From NCBI GenBank assembly GCA_017648105.1, contig JAGCJH010000039.1:1-46770 (forward strand): 46,770 nucleotides of DNA, written 5' to 3'. The stretch is from Tidjanibacter sp. Lineage in GTDB: Bacteria > Bacteroidota > Bacteroidia > Bacteroidales > Rikenellaceae. The notes under the pieces are model-generated. The model was not told the DNA's origin, did not search any database, and was given only the letters and a program-made list of their open reading frames with translations. The translations under genes and the position numbers were made by a program. How positions within the stretch are numbered: position 1 is the first letter of the stretch; each line of letters begins with the position of its first letter. Of the stretch, positions 34,799 through 43,251 are shown in pieces.

Positions 34799-36022
34799 AT
34801 GCTTAATTTCAACCGTCTAAACCCAAACACCCCTCTTGCAGAGGCAGACATCATCAAGGACACCATCCTCCGCCACTGCATCTACAACGGCAATCAGATG
34901 ATTCCGCAGATGGCAACAGCGCTCGGATACAGCGTACCGACAATCGCAAAATATGTGGGCGAATTACTCAACGAGGGTTACTTTATCGAGTGTGGCAAGA
35001 TGGACTCACATCGAGGTCGCAAGCCTATTATCTATGGTGTAAACCCATCGGCGTGTTATTTCATAGGTGTGGATATTGCCCGCTTTGCGCTCAACATAGG
35101 AGTGATGAATATCGTGGGCGAGATTGTCTATGAGAGCACCATCAAAGAGTTCAATTTCGAGAACACGCCCGCAACTCTCGACAAGGTATGCCAGAGCGTC
35201 AGAGAGGTCATCTCACAATCGGGTGTAGAAATAAGCAAAGTGCTTTTGGCAAACATAAACATCTCAGGACGAGTTAATTCGGATACAGGAGAGAGTTACA
35301 GCGTCTTCAACTTCGAGGAGAACGACGAGCCTCTTGCCTCCATTCTCAGCGAGAAGATTGGGCTTCAAGTGCGCATCGAGAACGACTCCCGAGCAATGAC
35401 CTTTGGCGAACTCTCAATGGGCAGTGCCCGTGGCTACCGCAACGCTCTTTTCATCAATGCAAGTTGGGGTATCGGCTTGGGTATAATTGTGGGTGGCGGA
35501 CTCTACTACGGACGCCACGGCTACTCGGGCGAGATTGGTCATATGAATGTCTATAACAACGAGATAATGTGCCACTGCGGCAAGAAGGGCTGTTTGGAAA
35601 CCGAGGTGTCGGGCTTTGCTATACACCGAAAACTCCTCGACCGCATACGACAAGGGCAGACCTCCATACTCTCCTCCTTGGTAGCAAGCGGACAGCCAAT
35701 CTCCACATTGGATATTGTCCGTGCTGCGACTCGTAACGAAGACCCCCTGTGTATCGAACTCATTGAGCAGACTGGCGCAGAGCTCGGTCGTCAGCTTGCC
35801 AACCTGATAAACATTTTCAACCCCGAGGCAGTGGTTGTGGGCGGAGTTTTGGCTCTGGCAGACGACTACTTCATCACGCCCATTCGCTCGTCAATTCGCA
35901 AGTATTCGCTCAAACTAATGTGTAAAGATGTCGAGGTGGTAGTATCCGCCAACCCTCTGAAAGCCGGTATGATAGGTGCTTGTATGATTGCTCGACAATC
36001 CTTCTTCCCACAGAACAAATAG
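34799..36022 (+). CDS. ROK-family transcriptional regulator (NagC/Mlc-like)
   Basis: 407 aa from ATG 34799; a longer frame begins inside the promoter box with TTG and is rejected. An N-terminal winged helix (about 15-75: MIPQMATALGYSVPTIAKYVGELL) is followed by a ROK domain. The zinc motif is CHCGKKGCLE, and ENDSRAMTFGE and SGEIGHM are ROK blocks; the ATP-binding DxGGT of ROK sugar kinases is replaced by GVDIARFALNIGV, as in regulators. Such proteins usually repress sugar-uptake genes until a sugar or sugar phosphate binds. Divergent orientation to the operon suggests that it controls it, probably in response to an amino sugar (inference). Confidence 0.9.
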   Translation: MLNFNRLNPNTPLAEADIIKDTILRHCIYNGNQMIPQMATALGYSVPTIAKYVGELLNEGYFIECGKMDSHRGRKPIIYGVNPSACYFIGVDIARFALNIGVMNIVGEIVYESTIKEFNFENTPATLDKVCQSVREVISQSGVEISKVLLANINISGRVNSDTGESYSVFNFEENDEPLASILSEKIGLQVRIENDSRAMTFGELSMGSARGYRNALFINASWGIGLGIIVGGGLYYGRHGYSGEIGHMNVYNNEIMCHCGKKGCLETEVSGFAIHRKLLDRIRQGQTSILSSLVASGQPISTLDIVRAATRNEDPLCIELIEQTGAELGRQLANLINIFNPEAVVVGGVLALADDYFITPIRSSIRKYSLKLMCKDVEVVVSANPLKAGMIGACMIARQSFFPQNK

Positions 36023-36038
36023 CCCCGTGCTCGACAAA

Positions 36039-36067
36039 AAAAAGGCGACCCGAAAGGTCGCCTTTTT
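36039..36067. terminator. Bidirectional terminator
   Basis: AAAAAGGCGACC (36039-36050), loop CGAAA, GGTCGCCTTTTT (36056-36067). It ends the ROK gene and the converging pdxB-to-esterase transcripts. Confidence 0.92.
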
Positions 36068-36084
36068 ATATCCTTTATTGCCCA

Positions 36085-37182
36085 CTACATATCGTTACGA
36101 ACTTCCCAACCAGTGATGGTCGATACATAGGGAATCAGCATCATCGCCATCTTCTGCTGACCCACACGATTGGGGTGTTCCGAAGCTCCCAACTCGCTTG
36201 GGCGTGCGAATGCCTCGGGGAGAATACAAGCAAAGTGCAACTTCTCATCGCTCTGTGCTATGCGCCACACATACTCAAATGTAGGCTCAAAAACATAGCT
36301 CGAAATACACAAAATAGGCACCTGCTCGCCGTGAGCAGCCCTCACCTGCTCAACCAACTCCGCATAGCCCTTTGAATACTCCTCAAAGGAGGGGAAGGGT
36401 TGTGTGGAGTAGTCATTGGTACCGAGGAAGATAACCACCAAATCGGGGGTATATGCACTCGCCTCAAAATCGTAGCAACGCTCCCTATCTGCCTCATCGA
36501 AAAGCAGACCATAGCGATCCAACATCGTATAGTCCGAGGTCGTTTTTTCATCGCCATAGTTACGCACCACGCCCTGTCCAGAGTGTGCCACAAGGTTGTA
36601 GTCCGCATTGAAATAACGAGCGATATAGCAACCGTATGCAAGATTACAGTTCTGAGTCTCAGCAGTGTAAGGCTCCGAGCCACTTGCCGAGTCGGTACCA
36701 TAGCCCGCCGTGAGCGAGTCGCCAATAAACTCAATGTGTCGCTTGGGGGCATTGTTTGGCTCCACAATCAACTCTCCGTCAGTTTCAAACGAATAGACCG
36801 TCGTAAGACCATTAAAGCCCTCCGTGCGTCGTTGCAGTCGGATGTGATAGGTGCCCTTTTCACCCTCAAAAAGCACCACATTTTGAGGTTCCTTACCCTC
36901 GGTCTTTACGATGGAGTGTTGCTTGCCATCGACAATCACATTAAAGTAGTTCAGACCGCTATCCGAAGCCCTCATTTCGAGCAACGAGCCACAAAGCACA
37001 ATATCAGCATAGGTGCCACTCCAATCGAATTGCACCGCACCCTCAGGTGTCTTAGCAGTTCGACCAACCCAGCGAATATACTCACTATCTGCACGATAGC
37101 CAACAACACCCCACTCTGTTCCACTCATCTCTCCCACAACGCACAATAGCGCCACGAGAGCTACAAACATACGCTTAAACAT
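36085..37182 (-). CDS. SGNH/GDSL esterase, CE2-like carbohydrate esterase
   Basis: 365 aa with a signal peptide (VALLCVVGEMSG). An N-terminal jelly-roll of about 115 residues (WVGRTAKTPEGAVQFDWSGT) precedes the SGNH hydrolase domain: GDSLTAGYG with Ser156, LVAHSGQGV, FLGTNDYST and EHPNRVGQQ with His336. The block before His lacks the usual Asp (E instead), consistent with CE2 enzymes that work with a Ser-His dyad. It would remove acetyl groups from polysaccharides outside the cytoplasm. It lies 42 bases after rlmI on the same strand and so may be cotranscribed with the housekeeping genes upstream rather than with the utilization operon, whose deacetylation step it could nevertheless serve. 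Confidence 0.87.
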   Translation of the reverse strand: MFKRMFVALVALLCVVGEMSGTEWGVVGYRADSEYIRWVGRTAKTPEGAVQFDWSGTYADIVLCGSLLEMRASDSGLNYFNVIVDGKQHSIVKTEGKEPQNVVLFEGEKGTYHIRLQRRTEGFNGLTTVYSFETDGELIVEPNNAPKRHIEFIGDSLTAGYGTDSASGSEPYTAETQNCNLAYGCYIARYFNADYNLVAHSGQGVVRNYGDEKTTSDYTMLDRYGLLFDEADRERCYDFEASAYTPDLVVIFLGTNDYSTQPFPSFEEYSKGYAELVEQVRAAHGEQVPILCISSYVFEPTFEYVWRIAQSDEKLHFACILPEAFARPSELGASEHPNRVGQQKMAMMLIPYVSTITGWEVRNDM

Positions 37183-37224
37183 ACTTTTATCTTATTTTAT
37201 GAAATTTACGACACGATCGTTCCA

Positions 37225-38418
37225 CTACTCAACATAGAGCACCAAGCCTTTAAGATATTCGCCCTCGGGGTGGTAGATATTGATAGGGTGGTCAGTGGGT
37301 TGGGTCAGCTGGTGAAGGATGCGCACCTTACGACCAGCAATAGCCGCTGCGGAGAACACCGCAAGGCGGAATTGCTCCTTGCTAACCGCCTGCGAACAGC
37401 TGAATGTAAAGAGAATACCACCCTTTGCAATCTTCTCCATAGCCCTCGCATTGAGCCTCTTATAGCCCTGCAAAGCATTACCAAGCACCTTGTGGTGTTT
37501 GGCAAAAGCGGGAGGGTCGAGGATAATCATATCAAACTCTCCATCCTCAACCGTGCGCAAGAAGTCGCAAGTATCCATTGCGGCACTTTTGTGGGGTGCA
37601 CCCTCGGGGAAGTTGATAGCCACATTCTTATCCACAAGTTCGATAGCCACACCACTACTATCCACACTCGTCACACTCTTAGCACCCCCTGCGAGTGCAT
37701 AAATCGAAAAGCCACCCGTATAACAGAAAGTATTGAGCAGGTTGCGACCTTTGGCATACTCTGCCACAAGCGCACGGTTTGCCCTCTGGTCGATAAAAAA
37801 TCCCGTTTTCTGACCCTTCGCCCAATTGACAGCAAACTTATGACCGCCCTCCAAGACGACCTCTTCGCCTACGCCCTCACCCCAGAGGTAACCATCCTCG
37901 GCATCCACCTCCGCCTTGAAGGGGAGCGTCTGGCTACTCTTATTATATATAGCGGTCAGGCTCTCGCCAAAATTAACTTTCAGCGCCTCCACAATAGCAT
38001 CAAGCGAGAGGTACATACCAACACTATGGCACTGCACAACGGCTGTCTTGTCATAGATATCCACAACCAAACCCGGAAGATTATCACCCTCGCCGTGTAC
38101 CAAGCGGTAGCAAGTAGTTGTAGGGTTGCCCACCAAGCCGAGCGTCTTGCGCACCGAGAGCGCCGATGCAATGCGTGCATTCCACCACTGCTGGTCGATA
38201 GCCTCTTGCTCAAAAGTGAGCACCCTCACAGCGATAGAGCCCACCTGCGAGTGACCTCGTGCAATGAAGTCGCCCGAGGATGTGAAGACATCCACAATTT
38301 CACCCTCCTCAATCTCGCCACTCACTCGTGAAATTGCACCGGAGAACACCCAAGGGTGGTGGCGCAGAAGCGACTCCTGCTTGCCGTGTTTGAGGTATAT
38401 TTTCTTATTCTCTGCCAT
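37225..38418 (-). CDS. rlmI: 23S rRNA m5C methyltransferase, RlmI-like
   Basis: 397 aa. An N-terminal PUA domain (YLKHGKQESLLRHHPWVFSG; residues 8-75), a central EEHD-like region, and a Rossmann methyltransferase with LLNTFCYTGGFSIYALAGGA (SAM binding), DMIILDPPAFAKHH and FTFSCSQAVS with the catalytic Cys. It matches class I SAM-dependent RlmI/YccW-type enzymes that methylate C1962 of 23S rRNA; the exact base is family knowledge. It starts 6 bases after the exonuclease stop, same operon. Confidence 0.9.
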   Translation of the reverse strand: MAENKKIYLKHGKQESLLRHHPWVFSGAISRVSGEIEEGEIVDVFTSSGDFIARGHSQVGSIAVRVLTFEQEAIDQQWWNARIASALSVRKTLGLVGNPTTTCYRLVHGEGDNLPGLVVDIYDKTAVVQCHSVGMYLSLDAIVEALKVNFGESLTAIYNKSSQTLPFKAEVDAEDGYLWGEGVGEEVVLEGGHKFAVNWAKGQKTGFFIDQRANRALVAEYAKGRNLLNTFCYTGGFSIYALAGGAKSVTSVDSSGVAIELVDKNVAINFPEGAPHKSAAMDTCDFLRTVEDGEFDMIILDPPAFAKHHKVLGNALQGYKRLNARAMEKIAKGGILFTFSCSQAVSKEQFRLAVFSAAAIAGRKVRILHQLTQPTDHPINIYHPEGEYLKGLVLYVE

Positions 38419-38424
38419 AACTCT

Positions 38425-39006
38425 CTATTTTGTTCTACTCTCTTCAAGTTTCTTGTACATCTCCAAGCATATCCACGCATCCGTCGCAGCATAGCGCATC
38501 TGTGCAGGAGTATATTCTCTTGCCTCCCAGTTGCTGAGCCTCTGCGCCTTCGACACACTCACACCAAGGATGATAGCCGCCATTTTTTTGAGGCTTTTAT
38601 CCTCAATACCAAACGCCTCGACCTCCTTCTGTAACTCCACAAAACCGCCTGCACGGAAGTGGCGCACTTTGTTCAGATTGCGGATATCGCCCAAGACATC
38701 CACACCCACCTTCAAGACCTTACGGCTCTCCAAAAGGCGCATTAGACACCTCTCCATTCTCACGGATGTGAGCCTTATGAGATAGCACACATCGGCTGTG
38801 GAGAGCTGAACGAGCGACACATTGTAGGCAACGCCCGCCTTGAACGAAGGGCGTGTTTCGGTATCGAAGCCCACAACTCGCTCCCCCATCAGGTGGTCGC
38901 AAGCCCTCTCCAACGCCTCTACGGTATCGACAATCTCTATGCGACCCTCGAAGCTCGCAACGGGCAAATCCTTAATTTCTTCTGGTGTTATGCTGTGTTG
39001 AAACAT
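38425..39006 (-). CDS. DEDDy 3'-5' exonuclease (RNase D-like)
   Basis: 193 aa from ATG 39006 with AAAGAGAAAAG just before it; an in-frame GTG at 39027 is less likely. Exonuclease motifs: Asp48 and Glu50 in GFDTETRP, the Exo II Asp in KVGVDVLGDIRNL, and Exo III YAATDAWICLEMY (Tyr-x3-Asp). This is the single 3'-5' exonuclease domain found in RNase D and WRN-like proteins, without HRDC domains. It acts on RNA or DNA 3' ends in the cytoplasm. It lies between recQ and rlmI in one operon; WRN-like exonuclease next to a RecQ helicase invites the idea of a split WRN-like pair, but this is only context. Confidence 0.88.
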   Translation of the reverse strand: MFQHSITPEEIKDLPVASFEGRIEIVDTVEALERACDHLMGERVVGFDTETRPSFKAGVAYNVSLVQLSTADVCYLIRLTSVRMERCLMRLLESRKVLKVGVDVLGDIRNLNKVRHFRAGGFVELQKEVEAFGIEDKSLKKMAAIILGVSVSKAQRLSNWEAREYTPAQMRYAATDAWICLEMYKKLEESRTK

Positions 39007-39031
39007 ATCTTTTCTCTTTGCGGTCACAAAA

Positions 39032-40951
39032 TTATCGTTTTATACGGAGAATACCGCCCTTATCGGTATAAATTTTCTCGCTCTCCATCAACTTTTCCAC
39101 CGCACGCACCACATCCTCGGGCGAAGCGGCGAACTCCCTCACCAAATCTCGGGGGCTCACACCCTCGCTACGCACAATCACCTCCAAGACCTTTTCGGGG
39201 GTTACGGTTGCCACCTCACCACCACTTGCTCCACGCTTCTTGCGGGCAAGGCAGAGGTCACACACACCACAATCCACCGCCTCCTTCTCGCCAAAATACT
39301 CCTGAATGTAGCGACTGCGGCACCCATCGGTCATCAGTGCATAGTTCATCATCGCCTCCATACGCTCCATTGCCGACTCTTTGCGGTGGAGGTAGCTATC
39401 GGGCGTAATGAAGACATCCTCGTCGGGCACACGATCCATAAGCAGCGTCAGCAGGGGCGAATAACTACTTGGCACATAGCGTATAATATGTTGTCGCCAG
39501 AGGAGTTTCAGTTCCTCACGCACCCTCTCCTCCGAGTAGCCACTATAAAGGGCTATCTCCTGCACATCTATCGGGCGGAACTCCGTGAAGACACCCTCAT
39601 AGAGCCTCATAACTGCAAGCAGAACACCCTCCGACTCACGACGGCGTATGCGGTAGTCGTAGAGCTCCTCTCGCCCTACACAAAACATCAGTCGGGCACT
39701 ATTCTCCCTATCATCGCTGAGGGTCATATACCCATTCTGCGCAAGGATTTTCAGCGCATTGCGGATGGCATCTATCGAGAGGTTTTCACTGCGTGCAAAC
39801 TCATAAACATTGAACTCCCTTGCCGAATCCTTACCCTCGCCGTATGGTATCATCATTCGGGAGCAAATTCTGCCATAGATACTCTTGATGGTTTGCAAAG
39901 GTGGGAAGTCCCCCACCACCCTACGGCGTGCAAAATCCTCCTCATCGCCCTCAATGAGCAGCACTGCAAAACTCCTTTTCAGGTCACGACCCGCACGACC
40001 CGCCTCCTGATAATATGCTTCCAGCGAGGAGCACATATCGTAGTGAACAACGGCACGCACATCCCTCTTATCGATACCCATACCAAAGGCATTGGTTGCG
40101 ACCATCACACGCTTTGCGCCCCTCTGCCACTCATCTTGCCTGAGGGCACGCTCCTCGTGGGGCAAACCTGCGTGGTAGAATTGCGCCGAGAAGCCCTGCT
40201 CGATGAGCCATTCACACACCTTCGCAGCCCTCTCTCGGGAGCGCACATAGACAATCGAGGAACCCTCCACATTGGAGAGCACTCGGGCGAGTTGTTCCCT
40301 CTTATCATCACACCTGCGCACCACAAACGACACATTGGGGCGAGCGTAGCCACTCCTAACAATACCCCCCTCTTTGAACGCCAGCAGGCGCATAATATCC
40401 TGCGCCACACGCTCCGTAGCGGATGCCGTGAGTGCCAAGACTGGGGCGTCGGGCACAAGGCGACGGAGTCTTCCAATCTCCAAATATGAGGGGCGGAAGT
40501 CGTAGCCCCACTGGGAGATGCAGTGTGCCTCGTCGATAGCAATGAGGCTGACTTTCATCTTCTGCACCCTCGCCACAAAAATCTCACTACGAAGCCTCTC
40601 TGGGGCGACATAGAGAAATTTTACATCGCCATAGACGCAGTTGTCGAGTGCTATATCAATACTTCTCGGCGAGAGTCCTCCGTGAAGAGCAACTGCATTG
40701 ATACCCCTACGGTGGAGTCCATCTACTTGGTCTTTCATCAGCGCCACAAGGGGCGTAACGACCACGCAAATACCCTCACGAGCCATCGTGGGGACTTGAT
40801 AGAGAAGCGACTTACCCGCACCAGTGGGCATCAGAGCGAGCGTATCGCGCCCCTCCAAGACCCTCTCAATAACCTCACGCTGACCCGTGCGGAACTCCTT
40901 ATAGCCCCACCATTTTTCCAGCGTCTGGTATATATTCACTCCGTTTTGCAC
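39032..40951 (-). CDS. recQ: ATP-dependent DNA helicase RecQ
   Basis: 639 aa. Walker A in MPTGAGKSLLYQVP, DEAH box in IDEAHCISQWGYDFRPSY, GFSAQFYHAGLPHEERAL, and motif VI in YYQEAGRAGRD. The RecQ-C-terminal zinc site is Cys in DGCRSRYIQEYFGE plus CGVCDLC, followed by a winged helix. The C-terminal 60 residues form a small helical domain, with no clear HRDC. It unwinds DNA in recombination and fork repair. The start is GTG at 40951 or GTG at 40939; the latter would give MNIYQTLEKWWGY, which fits the usual RecQ N-terminus better. It follows pdxB by 11 bases. Confidence 0.96.
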   Translation of the reverse strand: MQNGVNIYQTLEKWWGYKEFRTGQREVIERVLEGRDTLALMPTGAGKSLLYQVPTMAREGICVVVTPLVALMKDQVDGLHRRGINAVALHGGLSPRSIDIALDNCVYGDVKFLYVAPERLRSEIFVARVQKMKVSLIAIDEAHCISQWGYDFRPSYLEIGRLRRLVPDAPVLALTASATERVAQDIMRLLAFKEGGIVRSGYARPNVSFVVRRCDDKREQLARVLSNVEGSSIVYVRSRERAAKVCEWLIEQGFSAQFYHAGLPHEERALRQDEWQRGAKRVMVATNAFGMGIDKRDVRAVVHYDMCSSLEAYYQEAGRAGRDLKRSFAVLLIEGDEEDFARRRVVGDFPPLQTIKSIYGRICSRMMIPYGEGKDSAREFNVYEFARSENLSIDAIRNALKILAQNGYMTLSDDRENSARLMFCVGREELYDYRIRRRESEGVLLAVMRLYEGVFTEFRPIDVQEIALYSGYSEERVREELKLLWRQHIIRYVPSSYSPLLTLLMDRVPDEDVFITPDSYLHRKESAMERMEAMMNYALMTDGCRSRYIQEYFGEKEAVDCGVCDLCLARKKRGASGGEVATVTPEKVLEVIVRSEGVSPRDLVREFAASPEDVVRAVEKLMESEKIYTDKGGILRIKR

Positions 40952-40962
40952 TCTTCTCTCGT

Positions 40963-41997
40963 CTAAAAAAACTCCTCCCTTAACGGGTATGTATTGCGAC
41001 GCACCTCAAACTCCTCGGGGTGGGCTTTCATCCTCGCCGTTTCGCTTACCAAATCACAATGCGACACGATCTCTCGACACATCTCCTCCCACGATATTTC
41101 TCGGGGGCAACTGGGGGCAACACCCTCGGGATACCAATCCACAAGGGGCTCAATTCCCAACCTCTCAGCAAGCGAACGGATAACGATTGCCGAAGCGTTT
41201 GCCTTACCCTGCACCGAGTAGCCCGCAATGTGGGGCGTAGCAATCTCCACACGCTCCAAGAGTTCGGAGTTTATTCTATCGGGCTCCCCCTCCCAGACAT
41301 CCGTGCAGAGCGTAAGCCTCTCCGAGTGGCGGAGGAGCGCATTACTATCGGCAACCTCGCCTCGTGAGGCATTTAAGACAACAGCACCATCGTGCAACTG
41401 GGAGAGAAAGGCATCATTCACCAAGTGATAAGTGGGGTGTTCGCCACTCCTCGTCAGCGGTGTATGGATTGTCACAATATCACTCTCCTTCAATATTTTA
41501 TCGAGTGCGACAAATCCCTCGTTCTCGCCCAAATGCTCGGCACTCTCTCGTGGAGGGTCGCTACACAGCACCCTAAAACCCCACATCTTGCCATACTCAG
41601 CAACGAGCCTACCAACATTACCCACGCCAACAACACCGAGCGTCTTGCTCTCGGGACTCCATCCCTGCGCCCCTGACAGGTGGGCAAGCACAGCCGCAAC
41701 CCATTGCAGAACACCCCTCGCATTGCAACCCGCAGCACTCGTGAAGGCGACTCCTCGGGATGTGAGGTACTCCCTATCTATATGGTCGTAGCCGATGGTT
41801 GCCGTACCCACAAACTTCAACTTGTGAGCACCGCCCAGCAGAGCCTCATTGCAGAGAGTACGGGTGCGGACAATCAGTGCATCCGCAGCTGCCACACTCT
41901 CGGGCGTAAGCGCACGCCCATCCACACTCTCCACCTCTGCATAGGGCGAGAGTGCATCAGCTGCGTAGGGTACGAATTGGTCGATGAGTATCTTCAT
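40963..41997 (-). CDS. pdxB: 4-phosphoerythronate dehydrogenase
   Basis: 344 aa from ATG 41997. A D-2-hydroxyacid dehydrogenase fold: GVVGVGNVGRLVAEYG (NAD binding), catalytic Arg in NASRGEVADS, Glu in VWEGEPDRI and His in TPHIAGYSVQGKA. VQGK after the His and an extended C-terminal part are PdxB features; the N-terminus is MKILIDQFVPYA. It catalyses the second step of deoxyxylulose-5-phosphate-dependent pyridoxal phosphate synthesis in the cytoplasm. It heads the pdxB-recQ-exonuclease-rlmI group. The promoter -7 box ends 6 bases before the ATG, which suggests a leaderless or nearly leaderless mRNA. Confidence 0.93.
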   Translation of the reverse strand: MKILIDQFVPYAADALSPYAEVESVDGRALTPESVAAADALIVRTRTLCNEALLGGAHKLKFVGTATIGYDHIDREYLTSRGVAFTSAAGCNARGVLQWVAAVLAHLSGAQGWSPESKTLGVVGVGNVGRLVAEYGKMWGFRVLCSDPPRESAEHLGENEGFVALDKILKESDIVTIHTPLTRSGEHPTYHLVNDAFLSQLHDGAVVLNASRGEVADSNALLRHSERLTLCTDVWEGEPDRINSELLERVEIATPHIAGYSVQGKANASAIVIRSLAERLGIEPLVDWYPEGVAPSCPREISWEEMCREIVSHCDLVSETARMKAHPEEFEVRRNTYPLREEFF

Positions 41998-42003
41998 AGT
42001 CTG

Positions 42004-42034
42004 CAAAGATAGCGATTCCTCTCGGGACTTTCAA
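42004..42034 (-). promoter_or_regulatory. Promoter of the pdxB operon
   Basis: Minus strand: TTG (42032-42034), 20 bases, TATCTTTG (42004-42011), then CAGACT and the ATG. Confidence 0.72.
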
Positions 42035-42096
42035 CCATTAGGGAGGGTTTTTCTACCTTTTTGCTCCCTGCGTGAACAACTATCAAAATGTTTGAC

Positions 42097-42104
42097 TACA
42101 TTTG
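42097..42104 (+). promoter_or_regulatory. Candidate -7 box of pyrD
   Basis: TACATTTG, 75 bases before the ATG at 42180. No clear -33 TTG at the expected spacing. Confidence 0.4.
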
Positions 42105-42179
42105 TGGATGTTTTTTGGGCGACAAGGAGACCCCTTCTCGCTACATAAGTTGGATTTTACCGCAGAAAAAGATAAAACA

Positions 42180-43235
42180 ATGTCGCTTTATACCCGACTC
42201 ATTCGCCCCGTGCTCTTTTTATTCCCCGCCGAGAGGGTGAGGAACTTTTCGCTCTCGTTACTCCGCATCGTGGGTAGCACTCGCTTTGGCGAATGGTTCC
42301 TCCGTGTATTCTATGGCTACCGCCACCCCTCACTCGAAAAAGAGGTCTTTGGCGTGAGATTTCGCAACCCCATAGGTGCTGCCGCAGGTCTTGATCGTGA
42401 TGCAAGACTCTATCGTCAGTTTGGTGCCCTCGGCTTTGGCTTTGTGGAGGTCGGCTCCATAACCACCCGCCCACAGCAGGGTGGCTCTCGCCCACGCCTC
42501 TTCCGCCTGCGCCGAGCAAACGCCCTACTGCATCGTATGGAGGAGCCCAACTGTGGACTCGAAAAGGCTGTTGAGCGTCTGCGTCGCAGGGCACACGGAC
42601 AAAAAGTGGTCGTTGGCGCCAACATCACAGCAAGTCGCCACTCGGCACGAGAGTTCATAACAAAAGAGTGTCTGCGCCCCTTCCGCAGTCTTTATCAGTA
42701 TGTGGAGTATTTCACCATCAATGTGACCGCCCTTATTGGCTCGGGCGAGAGCTATACACCAGAAGACAGGGAACTTGTGGAGAGTATCTTGGAGGCAATG
42801 TTCGACTTCCGCAGAGGTCAGAACGACTACCGCCCCATACTGCTGAAAATCTCCCCCGACTGGGACTATCCACAGATTGACGATATGGTCAAAATCCTCA
42901 TAGACACACCCCTTGACGGTCTTGTAGTGAGCGACTGCTCCTCGCAGTTCAGCACAGCACTCTCGCCCAAAGAGGCACGACGCACGGAGGATTGCGTACT
43001 CTCTGGCGCACCTCTCTTGGAGCGCACCATTGAGCTTATTCGCTATGTATGTAGCAAGATGGATTATAGCTACCCCGTTATCGGTGTGGGAGGTATTATG
43101 AACGAAGAGGATGCAAAGAGAATGTTCGAGGCTGGCGCAAGTCTTGTACAGTGCTACTCGGCTATGGTCTATGAGGGTCCCGCATTCCCCGGTCGCCTCT
43201 GTCGTAGGCTCGCCACTCCAACCAAAAGCAAATAA
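42180..43235 (+). CDS. pyrD: Quinone-dependent dihydroorotate dehydrogenase (class 2-like), with altered active-site loops
   Basis: 351 aa from ATG 42180; MSLYTRLIRPVLFLFPAERV is the membrane-associating N-terminal helix of class 2 enzymes, so the longer frame from 42102 is rejected. The FMN barrel is clear: VRFRNPIGAAAGLDRDARL, GFVEVGSITTRPQQGG, LLKISPDWDYPQIDDMVK, IGVGGIMNEEDAKRMFEAGA and SLVQCYSAMVYEGP. The loop that normally reads NVSSPNTPGLR and carries the catalytic Ser is NVTALIGSGESYTPED, and the orotate-binding SNTT segment is VSDCSSQFSTALS. Activity as a dihydroorotate dehydrogenase is thus likely but not certain; it might be a lineage variant. It is 16 bases before cinA, same transcript. 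Confidence 0.82.
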   Translation: MSLYTRLIRPVLFLFPAERVRNFSLSLLRIVGSTRFGEWFLRVFYGYRHPSLEKEVFGVRFRNPIGAAAGLDRDARLYRQFGALGFGFVEVGSITTRPQQGGSRPRLFRLRRANALLHRMEEPNCGLEKAVERLRRRAHGQKVVVGANITASRHSAREFITKECLRPFRSLYQYVEYFTINVTALIGSGESYTPEDRELVESILEAMFDFRRGQNDYRPILLKISPDWDYPQIDDMVKILIDTPLDGLVVSDCSSQFSTALSPKEARRTEDCVLSGAPLLERTIELIRYVCSKMDYSYPVIGVGGIMNEEDAKRMFEAGASLVQCYSAMVYEGPAFPGRLCRRLATPTKSK

Positions 43236-43251
43236 ACTTTCCCCCTTTTTT

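Noticed and set aside
43111..43251. N-terminally extended cinA
   Set aside because: The extension overlaps the end of pyrD in another frame; the family N-terminus starts exactly at ATG 43252.
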